From UBA4615 sp044359175 (lineage in GTDB: Bacteria; Pseudomonadota; Gammaproteobacteria; Burkholderiales; Burkholderiaceae_E), in NCBI GenBank assembly GCA_044359175.1, contig JBIKMO010000026.1, positions 1 to 26,952 of the forward strand: a DNA stretch of 26,952 nt, in the 5' to 3' direction. The notes under the pieces were generated by a model. The model searched no databases. It saw only the letters and a list, made by a program, of their open reading frames with translations, and was not told where the DNA came from. Position 1 is the first letter of the stretch, and each line of letters starts with the position of its first letter. The translations under genes were made by a program, and so were the position numbers. Of this stretch, positions 16,452 to 24,296 are shown in pieces.

Positions 16452-17435
16452 ATGAGGGTCTGCGTGCTTGGTCTCGGGGCGGTCGGCGGCCTGATCGCGC
16501 ACCGGCTGGCCGAAGGCGGGGTGGCGGTGAGTGCGCTCGCCCGCGGCGCGACGCTGGCGGCGCTGCGCCGGCGCGGACTGGTGGTGCGCGAGTCGCCCGG
16601 CGATTCCGGTCGCGCCGTGCCGCTGCCGGCGAGCGACCGAGCGGCCGAGCTCGGTGCGCAGGACGTCGTGCTGCTGACCGTGAAGACCACCGCGCTGCCT
16701 TCGGTGCCGGCGTCGATCGCGCCGTTGCTTGGGCCGGACACGACCGTCGTGTCGATGATGAACGGCGTGCCGTGGTGGTTCTTCCACGGATTGGCCGCAC
16801 CCTGGCGCGACCTGCGGCTGGATGCGACCGACCCGGGCGGCGCGCTGGCGCGGGCGATCCCGCCAGAGCGCGTGATCGGCGCGGTCACGCACCTGTCGTC
16901 CTCGGTACCCGAGCCCGGCGTCGTGCAGCTCGCGCGGTTCGACCGACTGATCGTCGGCGAACCGGGCGGTGCGTCGACCGCGCGGCTCGAGGCGGTCGCC
17001 GCGATGCTGCGTGCCGGCGGCATGCGGGTCGACGTGACCCCCCGCATCGAGCTGGAGGTGTGGCTCAAGCTGTGGGGCAACATGACGATGAACCCGCTGT
17101 CGGCGCTGACCGGTGCGACGCTGGACGTGCTGCTCGACGACCCGCTGGTGCGCCGCTTCGCGTCCGACGCGATGCTCGAGGCGCGTGCGATCGGCGAGCG
17201 GCTCGGCCTGCAGATCGCGATGACGCCCGAGGAGCGTCACGTGGTCACGCGCCGGATCGGCGCGGTGCGCACGTCGATGCTCCAGGACGTCGAGGCGAAC
17301 CGCCCGATCGAGCTGGACGCGCTGATCGGAGCGGTGAGCGAGATGGGCCGGCGCGTGGGGCTGGACACGCCGAACGTCGACGCGCTGCTCGGTGTGGCGC
17401 GGGTGTTCGCGCGCGGCCGCGGGCTGCTCGCCTGA
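16452..17435 (+). CDS. 2-dehydropantoate 2-reductase family protein (ApbA/PanE)
   Basis: A 327-residue NAD(P)H-dependent reductase. The N-terminal Rossmann motif is GLGAVGGLIAHRLAEGG. MMNGVPWWF carries the conserved Asn, and LKLWGNMTMNPLSALTGA holds the catalytic Lys and helix block of the KPR C-terminal domain. In the family, PanE makes pantoate for coenzyme A, but many paralogues act on other 2-keto acids. Its position 13 bp after hpaD, in the hpa operon, suggests a catabolic paralogue rather than the pantothenate enzyme; that is inference. Start ATG 16452 is preferred over GTG 16446 because AGGGGTG (16440-16446) makes a fair Shine-Dalgarno. It is the last gene of the hpa run. Confidence 0.85.
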   Translation: MRVCVLGLGAVGGLIAHRLAEGGVAVSALARGATLAALRRRGLVVRESPGDSGRAVPLPASDRAAELGAQDVVLLTVKTTALPSVPASIAPLLGPDTTVVSMMNGVPWWFFHGLAAPWRDLRLDATDPGGALARAIPPERVIGAVTHLSSSVPEPGVVQLARFDRLIVGEPGGASTARLEAVAAMLRAGGMRVDVTPRIELEVWLKLWGNMTMNPLSALTGATLDVLLDDPLVRRFASDAMLEARAIGERLGLQIAMTPEERHVVTRRIGAVRTSMLQDVEANRPIELDALIGAVSEMGRRVGLDTPNVDALLGVARVFARGRGLLA

Positions 17436-17486
17436 CCCGACGCGTCCGGCGCGCGCGCCCGCCGCCGTGACTGCGCGCGCCGCCGC

Positions 17487-17492
17487 TATCAT
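17487..17492 (+). promoter_or_regulatory. ybaK -10 box (TATCAT), 6 nt before the ATG
   Basis: TATCAT is followed by CCGCGG and the ATG at 17499. Spacer length and spacer sequence are identical to the mutL case on the other strand. A leaderless transcript is predicted. No -35 is evident. Confidence 0.45.
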
Positions 17493-17498
17493 CCGCGG

Positions 17499-17987
17499 AT
17501 GGCCGCGAAGCATGTCTCCGAGACCCCCGCCACCGCGCTGCTCAGGCGCCACCGGGTCGCGTTCACCGAGCACCCGTACGACTATGTCGAGCACGGCGGC
17601 ACCGCCGAGTCGGCGCGCCAACTCGGGCTGGACGAGCACGCGGTGGTGAAGACGCTGGTGATGCAGGACGAGACCGCCCGACCGCTGCTGGTGCTGATGC
17701 ACGGTGACCGAACGGTCTCCACCAAGAACCTCGCGCGCCAGTCGCAGCGCAAGTCGATCGCCGCGTGCGACCCGGAGGTCGCCCAGCGGCACACCGGCTA
17801 CCAGGTCGGCGGCACCTCGCCGTTCGGCACCCGCAAGGCGCTGCCGGTCTACGTCGAGCGCGGCGTGCTCGCGCTGCCCCGGATCTGGATCAACGGCGGG
17901 CGCCGCGGCTACCTGCTCGGGCTGGAGCCCGCCGTGCTGGTCGACCTGCTGCACGCGGTGCCGGTAGACTGCGCGCTCAGCGACTGA
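17499..17987 (+). CDS. ybaK: Cys-tRNA(Pro) deacylase, YbaK/EbsC family
   Basis: A 162-residue trans-acting editing domain (INS superfamily) that hydrolyses mischarged Cys-tRNA(Pro). The blocks HPYDYVEHGGTAESARQLG, VVKTLVMQ (with the conserved Lys51), GDRTVSTKNLARQ and GYQVGGTSPFGTRK are typical. Length is standard. The start ATG 17499 lies directly after the -10-like TATCAT, with no Shine-Dalgarno. plsY follows after 23 bp and is probably co-transcribed. Confidence 0.93.
   Translation: MAAKHVSETPATALLRRHRVAFTEHPYDYVEHGGTAESARQLGLDEHAVVKTLVMQDETARPLLVLMHGDRTVSTKNLARQSQRKSIAACDPEVAQRHTGYQVGGTSPFGTRKALPVYVERGVLALPRIWINGGRRGYLLGLEPAVLVDLLHAVPVDCALSD
17965..17970 (+). promoter_or_regulatory. Possible plsY -10 hexamer (TAGACT)
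   Basis: TAGACT lies inside the ybaK 3' end, 40 nt before the plsY ATG. It matches TATAAT at 4 of 6 positions and no -35 is clear, so plsY may have its own promoter besides read-through from ybaK. Confidence 0.2.
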
Positions 17988-18010
17988 CGAGCCTGCCTCG
18001 CGAAGACCCC

Positions 18011-18628
18011 ATGGACGCGCTGCCCGCGATCGCCGCGATCGCGATCGCCTACCTGATCGGCTCGGTGTCGTTCGCGGTGGTCGTCAGCCGGGTGATGGGT
18101 CTCGCCGATCCGCGCAGCTACGGCTCGGGCAACCCGGGCGCGACCAACGTGCTGCGCTCGGGCAACCGCGCGGCGGCGCTCGCGACGCTGGCGGGCGACG
18201 CCGCGAAGGGCGCGGTCGCGGTGCTGCTCGCCCGGACGCTCGCGGAGCGCTTCGGCTTCTCCGACGCGACCCTCGCTGCGGTCGGGCTGGCCGCGTTCGT
18301 GGGCCACCTGGTCCCGGTGTTCCATGGTTTCCGGGGCGGCAAGGGCGTGGCGACCGCCGCCGGCGTGCTGATCGCGCTGTCGCCCTGGCTCGGGCTGGCC
18401 ACGCTCGCGACCTGGATCACGATCGCGGTGTTCTTCCGCTACTCGTCGCTCGCCGCGCTGGTGTCGGCGGTGTTCGCGCCGGCGTACTACCTGTTGCTCG
18501 CCGGCGCCGACGGGGTGCTCGCCGTGCTGGTCGCGATGAGCGCGCTGCTGCTGCTGCGCCACCGGGCCAACGTCGCCAACCTGCTGGCCGGGCGCGAGAC
18601 CCGGATCGGGCAGAAGCGCGCCGGCTGA
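18011..18628 (+). CDS. plsY: Acyl-phosphate:glycerol-3-phosphate acyltransferase PlsY
   Basis: An inner-membrane enzyme for the first acylation step in phospholipid synthesis, using acyl-phosphate from PlsX. The 205-residue protein has about five membrane segments and the three PlsY motifs: GSGNPGATNVLR (38-49), GDAAKG (62-67) and GHLVPVFHGF followed by GGKGVAT (98-115). The start is ATG 18011; the longer open frame upstream is ybaK in another frame. The stop codon lies inside a long hairpin shared with the convergent rlmN-like gene. Confidence 0.96.
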   Translation: MDALPAIAAIAIAYLIGSVSFAVVVSRVMGLADPRSYGSGNPGATNVLRSGNRAAALATLAGDAAKGAVAVLLARTLAERFGFSDATLAAVGLAAFVGHLVPVFHGFRGGKGVATAAGVLIALSPWLGLATLATWITIAVFFRYSSLAALVSAVFAPAYYLLLAGADGVLAVLVAMSALLLLRHRANVANLLAGRETRIGQKRAG

Positions 18629-18653
18629 CGCGGTTCGCGCAGCCGGCCGCGCT
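18615..18653. terminator. Long bidirectional hairpin between plsY and the rlmN-like gene
   Basis: AGCGC plus GCCGGCTG on the left pairs with CAGCCGGC plus GCGCT on the right: 13 bp with one bulged C (18648). An inner CGCG/CGCG stem closes a 3-nt loop. It spans the plsY stop (18626-18628) and reaches the first base of the opposing stop (18653). No T-tract follows, but its size, symmetry and place between convergent genes favour a terminator or transcription barrier. Confidence 0.5.
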
Positions 18654-19687
18654 CAGACCGCTGCGACCGGCACCGGAAACGCAGCGCGCGCCCGCAGCTG
18701 GCCGCAGCCGCCGTCGACCTGCTGCGCGGCCGACCAGCGCAGCGTGGCCACCACGCCGCGGGCGCGCAGTGCCCGCACGAAGCCGACCGCACGGGCCAAC
18801 GGGGGCCGGGCGAACGGCAGCGCTTCGCCCGGGTTCCAGGGGATGAGGTTGACGATCGCACGCCGGCCGGCGAGCAGCGCAGCGAGCGGACCCGCTTCGC
18901 GCGGGTCGTCGTTGACGCCGTCGAGCAGCGTCCACTGCACCAGCAGCGGCACGCGGCTCGCACGCGCGCACTCGTCGGCGAGCGCCACCAGCTCGTCCGG
19001 CGCGATCCGCGGCGCACGCGGCAGCAGGCGCGCGCGCAGTGCCGCGTCGGTGGCGTGCAGCGACAGCGCGAGCGCCGGGTGCACCGCGGCGGCGCGCAGC
19101 CGCTCGAAGGCCCGCCGGTCGCCGACCGTCGAGAACACCATCCGGCCGCGTGCCAGGCCGCCGTGCGTGCCGAGCAGCGCGATCGCCTCGAGCACCGCCT
19201 CGAGGTTGTGCGCCGGCTCGCCCATGCCCATGAACACCACGCGGTCCACCGGACCGAGCCGGCGGGCAGCGACCACCTGGGCCACGATCTCCGCGCCGCC
19301 GAGCTGTCGTGCGAGCCCATCGCGTCCGGTGGCGCAGAACAGGCAGCCGACCGCACAGCCCACCTGCGAGGACACGCACAGCCCGCCCCGCGGCAGGCGC
19401 ACCGCCTCGACCGTGCGGCGGTCGGCGAGCGTCAGCAGCAGCCGCTCGGCGCCGTCGGCGGCCGGGTGCCGAGAGTGCACCTGCACGAGCCCGTCCAGCG
19501 TCGCGCCGATCGCCGGCAGCGCATCGCGCAGCCGCCGCGGCAGGAAGCCGGGGTCGCCGCGGTACGGCGCGTCGAGCGCGTCCGCGTGCAGCCAGCGCCC
19601 GAGCAGGTGGCGCTCGTGGACCGGCGCCGCGCCGGCGCCGCGCAGCAGCGCGCTGACCGCCTCGAGCTGCACCGGCGCGCCGCTCAC
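18653..19687 (-). CDS. RlmN-like radical SAM RNA methyltransferase (short form)
   Basis: A 344-residue RlmN/Cfr-family protein. The radical SAM cluster is C111-x3-C115-x2-C118 inside GLCVSSQVGC. FMGMGEPAHN, FSTVGD, ALSLHATD, TLLDGVND and NLIPWNPG follow in order. C328 in VDGGCGQLRA matches the methyl-carrying cysteine that makes these enzymes able to methylate the adenine ring. RlmN makes 2-methyladenosine at 23S rRNA A2503 and tRNA A37. The N-terminal domain is shorter and lacks the usual FRARQV/W..R block, and the protein is about 30-40 residues below typical RlmN, so it may be a paralogue with another target. The start is GTG 19687, overlapping the carboxylase stop as GTGA. Confidence 0.85.
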   Translation of the reverse strand: MSGAPVQLEAVSALLRGAGAAPVHERHLLGRWLHADALDAPYRGDPGFLPRRLRDALPAIGATLDGLVQVHSRHPAADGAERLLLTLADRRTVEAVRLPRGGLCVSSQVGCAVGCLFCATGRDGLARQLGGAEIVAQVVAARRLGPVDRVVFMGMGEPAHNLEAVLEAIALLGTHGGLARGRMVFSTVGDRRAFERLRAAAVHPALALSLHATDAALRARLLPRAPRIAPDELVALADECARASRVPLLVQWTLLDGVNDDPREAGPLAALLAGRRAIVNLIPWNPGEALPFARPPLARAVGFVRALRARGVVATLRWSAAQQVDGGCGQLRARAAFPVPVAAV

Positions 19688-22600
19688 CAGGTGTCCACGC
19701 ACGCGCGCTTCTTGCCGACGCGCGGCGCCGGCGGCGGCGCTGCGCGCAGCGCCTCGACGATCGTGCGGCGGGTGTCCGCCGGGTCGATCACGTCGTCGAT
19801 CTCGAACAGCGATGCGGTGGACAGCGCGCGGCCCCGCTCGTACAGCTGTGCCACGCGGCGCTCGTACTCGGCGCGGCGCTCGGCCGGGTCTGCGATTGCG
19901 GCGAGCTCGTTGCGCCACGCGAGCCTCACCGCGCCCTCCAACCCCATGCCGCCGAACTCGCCGGTCGGCCACGCGACGATCCGCAGCGGGGCGGCGAACG
20001 AGCCGCCGGCCATGCCCTGCGCCCCCAGCCCATAGCCCTTGCGCAGCACCACGCTCACCAGCGGCACCGTGAGGCTCGCGCCGGTCACGTACAGCCGACA
20101 GCAGTGGCGCACCAGCGCCGTAGTCTCGGCCTGCGGCCCGACCATGTTGCCGGGGGTGTCGATCAGCGTGACGATCGGCAGGTCGAACGCGTCGGCCAGC
20201 TGCATCATCCGCGCGGCCTTGTCGGCGCCTGCCGAGTCGATCGCGCCCGACAGGTGCATCGGATTGTTCGCGATCACGGCGACCGGCCGGCCCTCGATGC
20301 GCGCGAGCGCGGTGACCATGCCCGGACCGAACGCGGGCCGCAGTTCGAGCACCGAGCCTTCGTCGAACACCGTCTCGACCACGGTGTGCACGTCGTACAC
20401 GCGCAGACGGTTCTGCGGCACCAGCGCGCGCAGCGCCCGGGGGTCGGCACATCGCCAGTCGGACAGCGGTCCCTGGAAGTACGACAGGTAGCGGCGCACG
20501 ACCTCGGCGGCCTGCGCCTCGTCGTCCACCAGCACGTCGACCACGCCGTTGGGCACCTGGTCGGACATCGGGCCGATCTGCTCGGGCGCGAAGCTGCCCA
20601 GGCCACCGCCCTCGATCATCGCGGGCCCGCCCATCCCGAGGTTCGCGTCCCGCGTCGCGATGATCACGTCGCAGCAGCCGGCGAGCACCGCGTTGCCCGC
20701 GAAGCAGCGCCCGCAGACCACGCTCACCAGCGGCACCAGCCCCGAGAGCCGGCCGAACAGCTCGAAGGCGCGCGTGTTCAGGTGCGCGGCGATCACGCGG
20801 TCGGTCTCGCCCGGCCGACCGCCGCCGCCCTCGGCGAACAGCACCACCGGCAGCCGCAGCCGGTGGGCGAGCTCGAGCATCCGATCCTTCTTCTCGTGGT
20901 TCTTGTGGCCCTGCGTGCCGGCGAGCACGGTGTAGTCGTAGGCCATCGCCAGCACGCGCGCCCGCTCGTCCGGGAAGCGGTCGCCGTTGACCCGGCCGAT
21001 GCCGCAGACCAGACCGTCGGCCGGTGTGCGCGCGATCAGCGCGTCCTCGGACATCCGGCCGCGACGCGCCGCGACCACCAGCGACCCGTGCTCGACGAAC
21101 GAGCCGGGGTCGCACACCGCCTCGAGGTTCTCGCGCGCGGTCCGGCGCCCCGCGGCGTGCCGCTTCGCGACCGCCTCGGGGCGCGCCGCGTCGCGGGTGG
21201 CGGCCTGGCGGGCGAGCACCTCGGCGAGGTCGGCGCGGACACCGTCCGCGGCCTCGGGCATGTCCTCGGGCTCGGCGCGCGCCGCGTCGTCGTCCGGCTC
21301 GATCCATGCGAGCACCGCACGCTCGGCCACGGTATCGCCCGCCGCCGCGGCCAGCCCGCGTACGCGGCCGGCCCGGGGTGCGGGCACCGGATGCTCCATC
21401 TTCATCGCGTCCAGCACCAGCAGCGTCTGGCGGGCGCGCACCGGGTCCCCGTCGGCGACCGACACCGACAGCACCGTACCCTGGATCGGCGCGGCGACCG
21501 GCACCCGCGTGGAGAGCTCATCGCCGACGGGTCCACCGCCGGCGAGGGCGCCGTCGGCGCGAGTCCCGCCGGGCCGCGCGGCGCCGTCCGCGCCCGCGGC
21601 CCCGGGGGCGGACGCCGCCGCCGCGGCCGCATCGGCCCCCGTCACGTGCCGCCGCGGCGCGGCGCCGGCCGCGTAGGCGAGCAGCGCGTCGATCCGATCG
21701 TCGACGAACCGCGTGTGCAGGCGTCCCGCGCGCACGTCGGGCGCATCCACCAGGGCGGCGAGGAAGGGCAGGTTCGTGTCGACGCCCTCGATCCGGCACT
21801 CGTCCAGCGCGCGCCGCGCCTTCGCGCACGCGGCCGCCAGCCCGCCCGAGTCCGCCCGCACGATCAGCTTGGCGAGCAGCGCGTCGTAGCGCAGCCCAGT
21901 GCGCAGCCCGGCGTAGCCCGCGCCGTCGACGCGGACCCCGCGGCCCGACGGCAGCTCGTAGGCGGTGATCGTGCCGGCCGCCGGCCGGGCGGTGGCGTCG
22001 GGCGACATCGTCTCCAAGTTGATGCGTGCCTGCAGCACGCAGCCCGGCCGCAGCGCGGGCGGGCGCACCAGGCCGAGCTGCGCGAGCGTGGCACCCTGCG
22101 CGAGCTGCAGCTGCAACTGCACCAGGTCCATGCCGAGCAGCTCCTCGGTCACCGTGTGCTCGACCTGCAGCCGCGCATTGGCCTCGACGAACGCGATCGC
22201 CCCGTCGTTGCGGCCGGCGCCCTCGGCGTCGACCAGGAACTCGATCGTGGCGAGATTGACGAGCCGCGCCTCGCGCGCCATCTTCAGCGCGAACCCGAGC
22301 AGCCGGTCGCGCACCCCGGGCGAGAGCCCCGGCGCCGGGGCGATCTCGACCAGCTTCTGGCGCTGCCGCTGCAGGCTGCACTCGCGCTCCCAGAGGTGCA
22401 CCGCGGTCGAACCGTCGCCGGCGACCTGGACCTCGACATGCCGCGCCCGCGGCATCAGCTGCTCGACGTAGAGCGCGTCGTCGCCGAACGCCGCGCGCGA
22501 CTCGGACGCGCATCGCGCCCACGCGTCCTCCAGCGCCTCGGGCGTGCGTACCTCCCGGATGCCTCGGCCGCCGCCGCCGGCGAGCGCCTTGACCATCATC

Positions 22601-23106
22601 GCGCCGCCCTCGCCCAGCCGCGCGAGGAACGCGCGCGCCTCGTCGATCGTGGTCGCCCGCTCGGTGCCCGACAGCGCCGGCACGCCGCAGCGCAGCGCGT
22701 GCGCCCGCGCCGCGCCTTTGTCGCCGAACAGTGCGAGCGTGGTCGCATGCGGTCCGACGAACACCAGGTCGGCGTCGGCGCAGCGCTGCGCGAACGATGC
22801 GCTCTCCGACAGGAACCCGTAGCCCGGGTGGATCGCGTCGCATTCCGCGGCGCGCGCGGCCGCCACGATCGCGGCGGCGTCCAGGTACGCGGCCGGTCCG
22901 TCGCCGCTCAGCGGGTGCGCTCGGTCGGCCGTGCGGGTGTGCAGTGCGAGCGTGTCGTCGCGCGCATGCACCGCCACGGTCGCGATGCCGAGCTCTGCGG
23001 CGGTGCGGGCGATCCGGATCGCGATCTCGCCGCGATTGGCGATCAGCAGCCGGCGGATCGGACGGACGGGGGCGGGGCGCGCGGCGGCGGTTCGGTCGAC
23101 GGGCAT
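19684..23106 (-). CDS. Single-chain biotin-dependent acyl-CoA carboxylase (BC-BCCP-CT fusion)
   Basis: A 1140-residue protein holding a whole carboxylase in one chain. Residues about 16-475 are biotin carboxylase: LLIANRGEIAIRI, the ATP-grasp glycine loop at 176-182, and EANARLQVEHTVTEE (308-322). A low-complexity linker (485-530) leads to the biotinyl domain with AMKM at 567-570, biotin on K569. Residues about 640-1125 are carboxyltransferase, both halves, with GGPAMIEGGGLGSF and IDTPGNMVGPQAETT. Similar fused enzymes include the single-chain long-chain acyl-CoA carboxylases; substrate (acetyl-, propionyl- or longer acyl-CoA) cannot be fixed from sequence. Start ATG 23106 is chosen; the open frame up to 24162 runs through eamA in another frame and is rejected. 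Its stop overlaps the RlmN-like start. Confidence 0.92.
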   Translation of the reverse strand: MPVDRTAAARPAPVRPIRRLLIANRGEIAIRIARTAAELGIATVAVHARDDTLALHTRTADRAHPLSGDGPAAYLDAAAIVAAARAAECDAIHPGYGFLSESASFAQRCADADLVFVGPHATTLALFGDKGAARAHALRCGVPALSGTERATTIDEARAFLARLGEGGAMMVKALAGGGGRGIREVRTPEALEDAWARCASESRAAFGDDALYVEQLMPRARHVEVQVAGDGSTAVHLWERECSLQRQRQKLVEIAPAPGLSPGVRDRLLGFALKMAREARLVNLATIEFLVDAEGAGRNDGAIAFVEANARLQVEHTVTEELLGMDLVQLQLQLAQGATLAQLGLVRPPALRPGCVLQARINLETMSPDATARPAAGTITAYELPSGRGVRVDGAGYAGLRTGLRYDALLAKLIVRADSGGLAAACAKARRALDECRIEGVDTNLPFLAALVDAPDVRAGRLHTRFVDDRIDALLAYAAGAAPRRHVTGADAAAAAASAPGAAGADGAARPGGTRADGALAGGGPVGDELSTRVPVAAPIQGTVLSVSVADGDPVRARQTLLVLDAMKMEHPVPAPRAGRVRGLAAAAGDTVAERAVLAWIEPDDDAARAEPEDMPEAADGVRADLAEVLARQAATRDAARPEAVAKRHAAGRRTARENLEAVCDPGSFVEHGSLVVAARRGRMSEDALIARTPADGLVCGIGRVNGDRFPDERARVLAMAYDYTVLAGTQGHKNHEKKDRMLELAHRLRLPVVLFAEGGGGRPGETDRVIAAHLNTRAFELFGRLSGLVPLVSVVCGRCFAGNAVLAGCCDVIIATRDANLGMGGPAMIEGGGLGSFAPEQIGPMSDQVPNGVVDVLVDDEAQAAEVVRRYLSYFQGPLSDWRCADPRALRALVPQNRLRVYDVHTVVETVFDEGSVLELRPAFGPGMVTALARIEGRPVAVIANNPMHLSGAIDSAGADKAARMMQLADAFDLPIVTLIDTPGNMVGPQAETTALVRHCCRLYVTGASLTVPLVSVVLRKGYGLGAQGMAGGSFAAPLRIVAWPTGEFGGMGLEGAVRLAWRNELAAIADPAERRAEYERRVAQLYERGRALSTASLFEIDDVIDPADTRRTIVEALRAAPPPAPRVGKKRACVDTW

Positions 23107-23229
23107 GGCTCGGCAGGGGCGTCGGCGAGCTTCGGACGCTCGGGCCGGGCGGCGGACCCGCCCGAGGCGACCGGGCGTCGCCCGCGCACACGGCGCCCCG
23201 GGCGGCGCTCGGGAGGCCGCAGGGTAGCA

Positions 23230-23247
23230 GCGGGGTCGCAGCCCCGC
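23230..23247 (-). terminator. Hairpin after the eamA-type gene
   Basis: GCGGGG and CCCCGC pair perfectly around a 6-nt loop, 12 bp beyond the transporter stop. No T-tract. The rest of the 152-bp gap (23107-23258) contains no recognisable gene and only a poor -10 (TACCCT) for the carboxylase. Confidence 0.3.
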
Positions 23248-23258
23248 AAATCGCCGGG

Positions 23259-24206
23259 CTAGCCGCGCGCGGAGCGCCGCTCGTAGCGCGACAACAGCAC
23301 GATCGCTGCGATGATCACCGCCCCGCCGACGAAGGTCGTCGGATGCAGCGGGTCGCCGAACATCAGCCAGCCGGCGAGCGCCGCCCACACCAGGTCGACG
23401 AACTTCACCGACTGGGTGGCCGAGATGTCGGCGGATGCGAACGAGCGCGTCAGGCAGTAGTGCCCCACGGTGCCCGCGACGCCGCCGACGATCGCCACCA
23501 GCCAGAGGCCGGCGTGCGGCCAGGTCCAGAACGGCAGCGCGAGCGGCAGCGACAGCACGGCGATCAGCAGCGTCTGCCAGAACGTGATCGCCGATGCCGA
23601 CGCGGTGCGGGTCAGCACCTTGGTGACCAGGAACGACGCGGCGAACATCGGCGCGGAGGCGAGCATCACCAGGCTCCACCAGCCGCCCGACCCGGTCAGG
23701 CTCGGACCGACCACGACCAGCACGCCGACGAAGCCGGCGAGCACCGCGGTCCAGCGCGCCGCGCTCATCGGTTCGCGCAGGAACCACGCGGCGCCGATCA
23801 TGATGAACAAGGGTCCGGTGAAGCTGATCGCGGTCATGTCGGCCAGCGGCAGGTGCGGCAGCGCGAGGAACCACAGGACCAGGCCGCCGCAGTGCAGTGC
23901 CGCCCGCCACAGCTGGCCGCGGATCGGCCCCGGCTTGAGCCCGCGCGGGCCGACGCGCGCGAGCAGCGGCAGGAAGGGCGCCACGCCGATCGCATAGCGC
24001 AGGAACATCGCCTGCATCGGATGGATCTCGAGCGTCAGCGCTCGCATCGTCGCGTTGCCGATCGTGAACAGCAGGCCCGCGGCGATCGCCCACAGCAGGC
24101 CGCGCGTGGTGGCGGACCAGCCTGCGGCGCGGATCCGCCAGGCCCGTGCGTGCACCCGCCACGCGGGGGCCCGGCGCCCGCCGTGAGCGGCTTCGGTACG
24201 CGACAT
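23259..24206 (-). CDS. EamA-family (DMT superfamily) transporter
   Basis: A 315-residue inner-membrane protein with ten hydrophobic segments in two EamA repeats. The first repeat starts at LLWAIAAGLLFTIGNATMRAL and contains RYAIGVAPFLPLL and MTAISFTGPLFIMIGAAWFL. The second contains SAPMFAASFLVTKVL and a VKFVDLVWAALAGWLMFGD block. It has a basic, non-membrane N-terminus of about 33 residues. DMT members export or import metabolites; the substrate is not predictable here. The start is ATG 24206, 7 nt after a TACAAT -10 on the minus strand. It is divergent from the FAH-family gene and upstream of the carboxylase. Confidence 0.9.
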   Translation of the reverse strand: MSRTEAAHGGRRAPAWRVHARAWRIRAAGWSATTRGLLWAIAAGLLFTIGNATMRALTLEIHPMQAMFLRYAIGVAPFLPLLARVGPRGLKPGPIRGQLWRAALHCGGLVLWFLALPHLPLADMTAISFTGPLFIMIGAAWFLREPMSAARWTAVLAGFVGVLVVVGPSLTGSGGWWSLVMLASAPMFAASFLVTKVLTRTASASAITFWQTLLIAVLSLPLALPFWTWPHAGLWLVAIVGGVAGTVGHYCLTRSFASADISATQSVKFVDLVWAALAGWLMFGDPLHPTTFVGGAVIIAAIVLLSRYERRSARG

Positions 24207-24213
24207 CGACGCG

Positions 24214-24219
24214 ATTGTA
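24214..24219 (-). promoter_or_regulatory. -10 box (TACAAT) of the eamA-type gene, 7 nt before ATG
   Basis: TACAAT reads 24219 to 24214 on the minus strand, then 7 nt to the ATG at 24206. A leaderless transcript is predicted, as for mutL, tsaE, queG and ybaK. No -35 match is visible. Confidence 0.4.
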
Positions 24220-24255
24220 GGCGGCGGGCGCGGGTCGGCCCGGTGCCGGCCGGTC

Positions 24256-24261
24256 TAGAAT
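24256..24261 (+). promoter_or_regulatory. -10 box (TAGAAT) of the FAH-family gene
   Basis: TAGAAT lies 35 nt before ATG 24297 (23 nt before the alternative ATG 24285), in the 90-bp divergent gap. It matches the consensus at 5 of 6 positions and is the same hexamer as the queG box. Confidence 0.4.
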
Positions 24262-24296
24262 CGTCGGCGCACTCGCCCCTCCGGATGGTCGTCCCG

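Noticed and set aside
20104..23262. A 1052-codon open frame on the plus strand opposite the carboxylase
   Set aside because: At this GC content stop codons are rare in all frames. The translation is Arg/Gly/His-rich without any family motif, and the opposite strand encodes an intact three-domain enzyme.
23107..24162. Extension of the carboxylase frame upstream through the eamA-type gene
   Set aside because: It would overlap a complete transporter in another frame. The family starts near the ATG at 23106, just before LLIANRGEIAIRI.
22731..24284. Upstream extension of the FAH-family gene
   Set aside because: The added part is shadow of the carboxylase and transporter genes. The promoter-like TAGAAT at 24256 and the family length support a start at 24285 or 24297.
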